Below, piece by piece: positions 31,844-36,786 of a stretch of DNA of 36,786 nucleotides. The notes beneath the pieces are model-generated. The model saw only the letters and a program-made list of their open reading frames with translations, was not told where the DNA came from and did not search any database. The DNA lies in the NCBI RefSeq assembly GCF_016786325.1, contig NZ_JADWYU010000118.1, positions 1 through 36,786 on the forward strand. The letters are read 5' to 3'. Position 1 is the first letter of the stretch. The number at the start of each line of letters is the position of its first letter. Origin of the DNA: Frankia nepalensis. Lineage in GTDB: Bacteria > Actinomycetota > Actinomycetes > Frankiales > Frankiaceae. The position numbers and the translations under genes are program-made.

Positions 31844-32614
31844 TCAGCCAGCGCGCCGCAGGTCCAGACGGCCGTCGGCGGCGAGGATGGCGTCGTGCAA
31901 CTCGCGCAGCGCCCGCCCCGGGTCCAGGCCCAGCTCACCGCGCAGGATGTCGCGCACGCGGCGATAGGCGTGCAGGGCGTCGGCCTGCCTTTCGGAGCGG
32001 TAGAGGGCGAGCATGAGCTGACGGTGAAATGATTCACGCTGCGGGTGCTCGGCCGTCAGGGAATAAAGCTGGCCGACCAGTTCCCGATGACGACCGAGCA
32101 CCAGGGCGGAATCGATGCGGGCCTCCAGGCATTCGAGGCGCATTTCCTCGATCCAGGTGACGAATCCGGCGATCATTCCGCTCTCCCGCAGATCCGCGAG
32201 CACCGGCCCGCGCCCCATCCGCAGGGCGGCGTCGAAGTTCTCGACGGCTTCGGCGTGCCGGCCGGCACGGACGTCGGTGCGGCCACGCTGCACGAGTTTC
32301 TGGAAATCGTGCAGATCGAGTTCGTCGTCGCCCCGCCGCAGCAGGTAGCCACCGGGCCTGGTGACGATCGGACTGCCCGCCACATCCGGCCTGACCAGGA
32401 ATTTTCGCAGCTGGGACACGTAGACGTGCATCGCCGTGGTGGCCCGCCGGGGCGGCTCGCCGTCCCAGATCTCCTCCATCAGCCGGTCGGTGGTGACGAG
32501 CTGGTCGGCGCGGATGAGCAGGACGGACAGCAGGATCTTCACCTTGCGCGCGCTGATGGTCGGGCTTCCGGGCTTCCCGAGGACACGCAACGGGCCAAGG
32601 ACCTCGTATCTCAC
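31844..32614 (-). CDS. abyI: SARP-family transcription activator (AfsR/DnrI/AbyI type)
   Basis: A 256-residue SARP. It has an N-terminal OmpR-like winged-helix DNA-binding domain (MRYEVLGPLRVLG, DRLMEEIWDGEPPRRATTAM then HVYVSQLRK). A bacterial transcriptional activation domain (BTAD) of helical repeats fills the rest (ADLRESGMIAGFVTWIEEMR, ESFHRQLMLALYRSERQADA, YRRVRDILRGELGLDPG). I chose GTG 32614, with the purine-rich GGAAGAGAG upstream and the family's typical beginning. SARPs bind direct heptamer repeats 11 bp apart just before the -10 of antibiotic genes. Three such sites occur in this window, one in the divergent region right next to this gene, so it is the likely pathway activator. 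Confidence 0.93.
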   Translation of the reverse strand: MRYEVLGPLRVLGKPGSPTISARKVKILLSVLLIRADQLVTTDRLMEEIWDGEPPRRATTAMHVYVSQLRKFLVRPDVAGSPIVTRPGGYLLRRGDDELDLHDFQKLVQRGRTDVRAGRHAEAVENFDAALRMGRGPVLADLRESGMIAGFVTWIEEMRLECLEARIDSALVLGRHRELVGQLYSLTAEHPQRESFHRQLMLALYRSERQADALHAYRRVRDILRGELGLDPGRALRELHDAILAADGRLDLRRAG

Positions 32615-32927
32615 GACACTGCTCTCTTCCGACCGATGAACAGGCAACCGAATCACCGGGATGGCACGCGGCGCATCCCGGAGTGCTGGTGAAATCGTCC
32701 GGCCGCGGACCTGGCGTTCGAAGCGGCGGCGGCGCACCCATCGTCACACGTAGGCCCACCGGCCACATCCGCGAAATTACGTACTTCTCCGCCCCCAGGC
32801 GGCCGCCATGCCGGTCACCCACCGACTCCTGCTGTGACGCCGGTCACCGGATTGCCCGCCTGGCTATTAGCAGCGCTTTAGCGGGCGCCCGCAGGATGCG
32901 GTCGACCGATCGACGGAGGACGACCGC
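32615..32927. other. Divergent control region between the SARP and ACP genes
   Basis: About 313 bases. It holds the SARP-type site for the ACP operon (entered separately) and a less GC-rich stretch near 32771-32787 (GCGAAATTACGTACTTC) centred on TACGTA, which could contain the promoter for the SARP gene. No gene is seen. Confidence 0.5.
32866..32897 (+). promoter_or_regulatory. SARP-type operator and promoter (site 3, abyA3-A4-A5-PKS operon)
   Basis: Heptamers ATTAGCA (32866-32872) and TTTAGCG (32877-32883) are 11 bp apart. Eight bases later comes CAGGAT (32892-32897), fitting NANNNT. Here the start codon is 30 bases further, with a GGAGG ribosome binding site, so this transcript has a normal leader. 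Confidence 0.7.
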
Positions 32928-33155
32928 ATGGACAGCATCGAGGACTTCCTGGACCTCGTCCGCGACGAACTGGGCCTACCCGTGGCGACGCCGGAGGCCG
33001 GCACGGCCTTCGACGAGCTCGCCGGCTGGGACTCCGTCCACCTGCTCGCCCTGGCCACCGCCCTGGAGCGGGAGACCGGCCGGCGGCTGTCGCTGCCCGA
33101 GGTGCTGGAGACCACCAGCCTGGCGGAGCTGTACCAGCTGGCGGTGGGCCGATGA
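32928..33155 (+). CDS. abyA3: Discrete acyl carrier protein (glyceryl carrier, AbyA3/Agg3 type)
   Basis: A 75-residue acyl carrier protein. The phosphopantetheine attachment site is Ser 36 in GWDSVHLLALA, the usual DSL motif with Val in place of Leu. Four-helix ACP spacing is evident (FLDLVRDELGL at the start, LPEVLETTSLAELYQLA at the end). In tetronate pathways this carrier receives the glyceryl unit from the FkbH protein and presents it to the KASIII-like enzyme. ATG 32928 is preceded by GGAGG. The stop overlaps the start of the next gene as ATGA, so translation is coupled. Confidence 0.93.
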   Translation: MDSIEDFLDLVRDELGLPVATPEAGTAFDELAGWDSVHLLALATALERETGRRLSLPEVLETTSLAELYQLAVGR

Positions 33156-34198
33156 GCCCGCGCGGCCGGCGGCCCGCCGGCGCGGCCAACGGCGACGCGG
33201 CCAGTGACGGTGTGACCAGTGACGGCGTGACCAGCGGCGGCGTGACCAGCGGCGGCGTGACCAGCGGCGGCGTGGACGTGCGCCCGGTACGCCGGGAGCG
33301 CCGGCACACCCTGTACTTCCTCGGCGACGTGCGCCGGTTCTCCCCCGTCCACCTCGACACCGAGGTCGACATGAGCGCGGTGCTGCGGCACCGCGACGAG
33401 GCGGCGCGCGCGGGCCGGCGGTACTCGGTCGTCAGCTACGTGCTGCACGCCGGCGGCCGCACGCTCGCGGCGCACCCGGAGGCGAACGCGGCGATCGGCG
33501 GCCGCCTTCGGCCGAAGGTCGCGCGGTTCGCCACGGTCAGCGGCAAGCTGACCCTGGACCGGACCCTGTCCGGGCAGCGGGTGGTGCTCGCCGCCGTGCT
33601 CCAGGGCCTGGACCGCGCGACGCTCGACGAGATCCAGGCGACGGTCGACCACTACCGCGACGGCGACCCGGAGTCGATGCCGGAGTTCGCCGGCACCCGG
33701 GCGCTGCACCGGCTGCCCGCGCCCGTGGCGCGCGCCGCCTACCGGCGCGTCGCCAGTCCCTTGGCCCGGCGCGCGGCGGTGCGCGGGACGTTCTCGGTGA
33801 CCTCGCTGGGGCACCGCCCGGTGGACGGGTTCCACTCCGTCGGCGGCACCACGATCACCCTTGGCGTCGGCCAGATCGCCGAGCGCCCGGTGGTGCGCGC
33901 CAGCGCGGTGACGACCGCCCCGCTGCTGCGGCTCAGCCTGACCTTCGACCACCGGGTGATCGACGGCGCGGAGGCCGCCGACGTGCTGGCCGACCTGCGG
34001 GCCGCGCTGGAGACCTTCGGCGCGGCCGAGCCCGACCAGCCGTCCACGGACCCGGCCGCCACCGGCTCGGCCGCGACCGGCTCGGCCGCGACCGGCTCGA
34101 CTCCGGCCGGCCCGGCCGCCGCCGGCTCGGCCGGACCGGCGGCGGCGAGCTCCCCGGACGGCTCCCTGAACGGCTCCCTGGAAGGACTGCCCCGATGA
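33152..34198 (+). CDS. abyA4: E2-type acyltransferase acting on the tetronate (AbyA4/Agg4 type)
   Basis: A 348-residue protein with the catalytic domain of 2-oxoacid dehydrogenase acyltransferases but no lipoyl or subunit-binding domain. The catalytic motif is FDHRVIDGAEAADVL (His and Asp of HxxxDG), and the trimer-forming GTFSVTSLGHRPVDGFHSV precedes it. In agglomerin and abyssomicin pathways this enzyme acetylates the primary hydroxyl of the tetronate, preparing it for elimination. Both ends carry low-complexity repeats: a 15-bp unit encoding GVTSG near the N-terminus (33206-33271) and another encoding AATGS near the C-terminus (34055-34099). It is coupled to both neighbours by ATGA overlaps. 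Confidence 0.92.
   Translation: MSPRGRRPAGAANGDAASDGVTSDGVTSGGVTSGGVTSGGVDVRPVRRERRHTLYFLGDVRRFSPVHLDTEVDMSAVLRHRDEAARAGRRYSVVSYVLHAGGRTLAAHPEANAAIGGRLRPKVARFATVSGKLTLDRTLSGQRVVLAAVLQGLDRATLDEIQATVDHYRDGDPESMPEFAGTRALHRLPAPVARAAYRRVASPLARRAAVRGTFSVTSLGHRPVDGFHSVGGTTITLGVGQIAERPVVRASAVTTAPLLRLSLTFDHRVIDGAEAADVLADLRAALETFGAAEPDQPSTDPAATGSAATGSAATGSTPAGPAAAGSAGPAAASSPDGSLNGSLEGLPR
33206..33271. repeat. 15-bp tandem repeat in the abyA4 N-terminus
   Basis: Four units of GGCGGCGTGACCAGC type start at 33206, 33221, 33236 and 33251, with a partial fifth. They encode repeated (G/D)GVTS ahead of the catalytic domain. The reading frame is kept. Confidence 0.85.
34055..34099. repeat. 15-bp tandem repeat in the abyA4 C-terminus
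   Basis: Three units of GCCGCGACCGGCTCG (first with one change) start at 34055, 34070 and 34085 and encode AATGS repeats after the catalytic domain. Confidence 0.85.
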
Positions 34199-35271
34199 GC
34201 GACGTGGCCGAGCTGCGGCAGTACGCGCTGGTGCACGCCCGCAGCCAGGGCATCGGCCCAGACGTCTACGGCCCGGTACTCGACGGCGTCGACAACGACT
34301 CCGACGGCGCCGAGGGCTCGTGGGCGCTCGCCTGGAGCCGGGCCGCCGCCGACGCCGAGCGCCGCGGCGAGCTGCTCGACGCCGTCCGGCTCTACAACCT
34401 GGCCCGGTTCCCCTACGTGGACGGGCCGGTGCGCCGGGAGGCGCACGCCCGCTCGGTCGCCGCGTTCGACGCGTGGCGGCGGGCCGGCACCGATATCCAG
34501 TCCCTGGAGCTGGACCTGCCCGGCGGCCGGGTCCGGGCGTGGGGCGCCGGGCTGTCCGCCACCGAGCGCCGGCCGCTGGTGATCCTGATGGGCGGCATCG
34601 TCAGCACCAAGGAGAGCCACGCCCCCGCGCTCGCCGAGGCGGACGTGCTCGGGATGGCCGGCATCGCGACCGAGATCCCCGGGATCGGCGAGAACGGCCT
34701 GGCCTACGGCCCGGACAGCTGGCGGCTGCTGCCCGACCTGCTGGACGCGGTCGCCGACCAGGCCGACGTGGCGAACACCTACGCGCTGACGCTGAGCTTC
34801 AGCGGCCATCTGGCGCTGCGCGCCGCGGCCGCCGACCCGCGCATCCGCGGGGTGGTGACGACGGGCGCGCCGGTGCACGACTTCTTCACCGACGCCGACT
34901 GGCTGGCCCAGGTCCCGCGGATCACCCTGGACACCCTCGCCCACCTGACCGGCGCCAAGGTCGCCGACCTGCCCGCCCACCTGCGCGACTGGGTGATCCC
35001 GGACGAGGAGCTGGCCGGTCTCGACATCCCCGTCGCCTACGCCGCGAGCCTGCGCGACGAGATCATCCCGCCCGGTGACCTCGCCCGGCTGCGCCGCCAC
35101 CTGCGCCGCCTCGAGGTGCTGGAGAAGGACGACGTGCATGGTTCCCCGGCCCACGTGGCCGAGGTCCGGCTCTGGACGATCCTCACCGTCCTGCGGCAGC
35201 GGGGCGTCACCGGTCCCGTCGTCGACGGGCTGACCGCCGCGGTCGAGGCGGCTCGCACGAAGGAGCACTGA
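34195..35271 (+). CDS. abyA5: Alpha/beta-hydrolase for acetate elimination (AbyA5/Agg5 type)
   Basis: A 358-residue alpha/beta-hydrolase of the FrsA/esterase-like group. An N-terminal helical segment (1-100) is followed by LVILMGGIVSTKESH (oxyanion strand) and the nucleophile elbow LTLSFSGHLAL, with probable Ser 203 (SxSG in place of the usual GxSxG). Asp 288 in ASLRDEIIPP and His 315 or 320 in DDVHGSPAH are the candidate acid and base. In tetronate pathways it eliminates acetic acid from the acetylated intermediate, leaving the exocyclic methylene that serves as dienophile in the later cyclisation. The start overlaps the abyA4 stop (ATGA); seven bases separate it from the PKS gene. Confidence 0.9.
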   Translation: MSDVAELRQYALVHARSQGIGPDVYGPVLDGVDNDSDGAEGSWALAWSRAAADAERRGELLDAVRLYNLARFPYVDGPVRREAHARSVAAFDAWRRAGTDIQSLELDLPGGRVRAWGAGLSATERRPLVILMGGIVSTKESHAPALAEADVLGMAGIATEIPGIGENGLAYGPDSWRLLPDLLDAVADQADVANTYALTLSFSGHLALRAAAADPRIRGVVTTGAPVHDFFTDADWLAQVPRITLDTLAHLTGAKVADLPAHLRDWVIPDEELAGLDIPVAYAASLRDEIIPPGDLARLRRHLRRLEVLEKDDVHGSPAHVAEVRLWTILTVLRQRGVTGPVVDGLTAAVEAARTKEH

Positions 35272-35278
35272 CCCCGCG

Positions 35279-36786
35279 ATGGGATCCGAGAAGAACCGCG
35301 CGACCGCCCCGGCCGTAGGCGCCGACACCAGCCCCGGCTCGAACCGGGGCACCGGCATCAGCGGCGCCCGCGAGCCGATCGCGGTGGTCGGACTGTCCTG
35401 CCGGCTGCCCCAGGCCGCGAGCCCCGCCGAGTTCTGGCGGCTGCTGCGCGACGGGGTGGACGCGGTGACCGACGCGCCGGCCGACCGCTGGGACCTGGAG
35501 CTGCTCGCCGAACTCGGCCTGTCCGAGTACGGCCGTGGCGGGTTCCTCGACGCCGTCGACCGGTTCGACGCGGGCTTCTTCGGGATCTCACCGCGCGAGG
35601 CCGCGGCGATGGACCCCCAGCAGCGCCTCGTGCTGGAGCTGGCGTGGGAGGTGCTGGAAGACGCGGGCGTCGTGCCGGAGACGCTGCGCGGCAGCCGGAC
35701 CGGTGTGTTCGTCGGCGCGGTCGGCTCCGAGTACGCGAGCCTCACCGGGCGGTACGGGCCGGCGGCGATCGACCGGCATACCATGACCGGCCAGGCCCGC
35801 GGCCTTATCGCCAACCGGGTCTCCTACCTGCTCGGGCTGCGCGGGCCGAGCCTCGTCGTCGACGCCGCCCAGTCCTCCGGCCTGGTCGCGGTCCACCTGG
35901 CCTGCGAGAGCCTGTGGCGGGGCGAGACGACACTCGCCATCGCCGGCGGCGTCAACCTGAACCTGCTCGCCGACACCAGCGTCGCGGCGGCGCGGTTCGG
36001 CGCGCTGTCCCCCGACGGGCGCGCCTACACCTTCGACGCCCGCGCGAACGGCTACGTGCGCGGTGAGGGCGGGGCGACGGTCCTGCTCATGCCGCTGTCG
36101 CGGGCGATCGCCGAGGGCTGGCGCGGCTACGGGGTGATCCTGGGCGGCGCGGTGAACAACGACGGCGGCGGCGCGGGACTGGCCGTGCCCGACGGCGCCG
36201 CGCAGGCCGCCGTCCTGCGGGCCGCCTACGCCGACGCCGGCGTGGACCCGGCCGAGGTCCGCTACGTCGAGCTGCACGGGACGGGCACGAAGGTCGGCGA
36301 CCCGGTCGAGGCGCGGGCGCTCGGCGCGGTGCTCGGCGCCGGCCGCTCGGAGGACCGCCGGCTGCGGGTCGGCTCGGCGAAGACGAACGTCGGGCACCTG
36401 GAGGGCGCCGCCGGCATCGTCGGGCTGCTCAAGGTCCTGCTCGCCCTGCGCCACCGCCAGCTTCCGGCCACCCTGCACCACGCCGAGCCGAACCCGGCGA
36501 TCGGGCTGGCCGACCTCGGCCTCGCCGTCCAGGACCGGCTCGGCCCCTGGCCGGCCGGCGGCGGCCGCGGCGACGGTGACGACGGCGACGGCGACGGCGA
36601 CGGCGACACGCTCGTCGCGGGCGTGAGCTCGTTCGGCATGGGGGGCACCAACTGCCACCTGGTCGTCGCCGGGGCGCCGGGCATCCCGGCGCCGCGCCCC
36701 CCCAACCAGGAGCCGCCCCCGGGCGGCCCGCGGGCCCGGCCCCGGCCGGTCACCCGGCCCCCCCCGCCCCCCCTGCGGCCCGGGGG
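35279..36786 (+). CDS. abyB1: Type I modular polyketide synthase, loading KSQ domain (3'-truncated by window end)
   Basis: 502 codons run open to the end of the window. After about 30 residues the ketosynthase domain begins (EPIAVVGLSCRLP). The active-site segment reads VDAAQSSGLVAVHLA: Gln 198 (codon 35870-35872) replaces the catalytic Cys, marking a KSQ loading domain that decarboxylates malonyl- or methylmalonyl-ACP to make the starter. Both His motifs are intact: ELHGTGTKVGDP and KTNVGHLEGAAG. The domain ends SSFGMGGTNCHLVV, after an Asp/Gly-rich insert (GDGDDGDGDGDGD). The final 80 bases are a Pro/Arg-rich linker with long C and G runs and may contain base-call errors. The start is ATG 35279, with AAGGAG about 13 bases upstream, overlapping the end of abyA5. 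An AT domain should follow. Confidence 0.93.
   Translation, partial: MGSEKNRATAPAVGADTSPGSNRGTGISGAREPIAVVGLSCRLPQAASPAEFWRLLRDGVDAVTDAPADRWDLELLAELGLSEYGRGGFLDAVDRFDAGFFGISPREAAAMDPQQRLVLELAWEVLEDAGVVPETLRGSRTGVFVGAVGSEYASLTGRYGPAAIDRHTMTGQARGLIANRVSYLLGLRGPSLVVDAAQSSGLVAVHLACESLWRGETTLAIAGGVNLNLLADTSVAAARFGALSPDGRAYTFDARANGYVRGEGGATVLLMPLSRAIAEGWRGYGVILGGAVNNDGGGAGLAVPDGAAQAAVLRAAYADAGVDPAEVRYVELHGTGTKVGDPVEARALGAVLGAGRSEDRRLRVGSAKTNVGHLEGAAGIVGLLKVLLALRHRQLPATLHHAEPNPAIGLADLGLAVQDRLGPWPAGGGRGDGDDGDGDGDGDTLVAGVSSFGMGGTNCHLVVAGAPGIPAPRPPNQEPPPGGPRARPRPVTRPPPPPLRPG

Noticed and set aside
36700-36786. Possible end of the PKS reading frame or start of a new domain
   Set aside because: Only a Pro/Arg-rich linker with long C and G runs is visible. 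The quality of these last bases is doubtful and no AT motif is reached.

Overview
The window is very GC-rich DNA with strongly GC-biased codons, many GTG/TTG starts, F420/LLM-type oxidoreductases and SARP/LAL regulators. This points to a filamentous actinomycete (Frankia-, Micromonospora- or Streptomyces-like). The genus cannot be fixed from the sequence alone.

Left part (about 1-13,000) is an accessory chromosomal flank. It has an amidohydrolase; a small lipoprotein; an NmrA-type reductase behind a near-perfect SoxR box; a catabolic-looking operon (cytochrome P450, two short-chain dehydrogenases, an NTF2/SnoaL-like protein) behind a striking double palindrome; a truncated haemoglobin; a Sel1-repeat protein; a pyrophosphatase-like protein with a long extra tail; and a solitary HEAGH metallopeptidase-like protein. 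Decayed genes lie between them: an ORF stitched from LLM, glyoxalase and acyl-CoA-dehydrogenase pieces, a frameshifted LLM oxidoreductase, a truncated TauE/SafE exporter and a frameshifted HD-type alarmone hydrolase.

Right part (about 13,150 to the end) is most of a tetronate polyketide gene cluster of the abyssomicin (spirotetronate) type, cut off inside its first PKS gene. Gene content follows the aby cluster as I remember it: a peptide-type ABC transporter (binding protein, two permeases, double ATPase); an AbyU-like beta-barrel [4+2] cyclase; the five-gene tetronate cassette (KASIII-like AbyA1, FkbH-like AbyA2, discrete ACP AbyA3, E2-type acyltransferase AbyA4, alpha/beta-hydrolase AbyA5); a TetR repressor divergent from an MFS exporter; an LLM monooxygenase; a LAL/LuxR regulator; a SARP; and the start of a type I PKS with a KSQ loading domain.

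How it works together (inference from family knowledge): the PKS builds the linear chain; AbyA2 loads a glyceryl unit on AbyA3; AbyA1 joins glyceryl-ACP to the polyketide to form the tetronate; AbyA4 acetylates it and AbyA5 eliminates acetate to give the exocyclic methylene; the AbyU homologue then closes the spirotetronate by intramolecular Diels-Alder reaction. MFS and ABC systems export or handle the product.

A shared promoter architecture was found: heptamers around TTTAGCG repeated 11 bp apart, 8 bp before a -10-like NANNNT. It occurs before the acyl-CoA carboxylase subunit gene, before the abyU operon and before the abyA3-A4-A5-PKS operon. This is the classical SARP operator layout, and it puts the carboxylase (extender-unit supply) inside the cluster's regulon.
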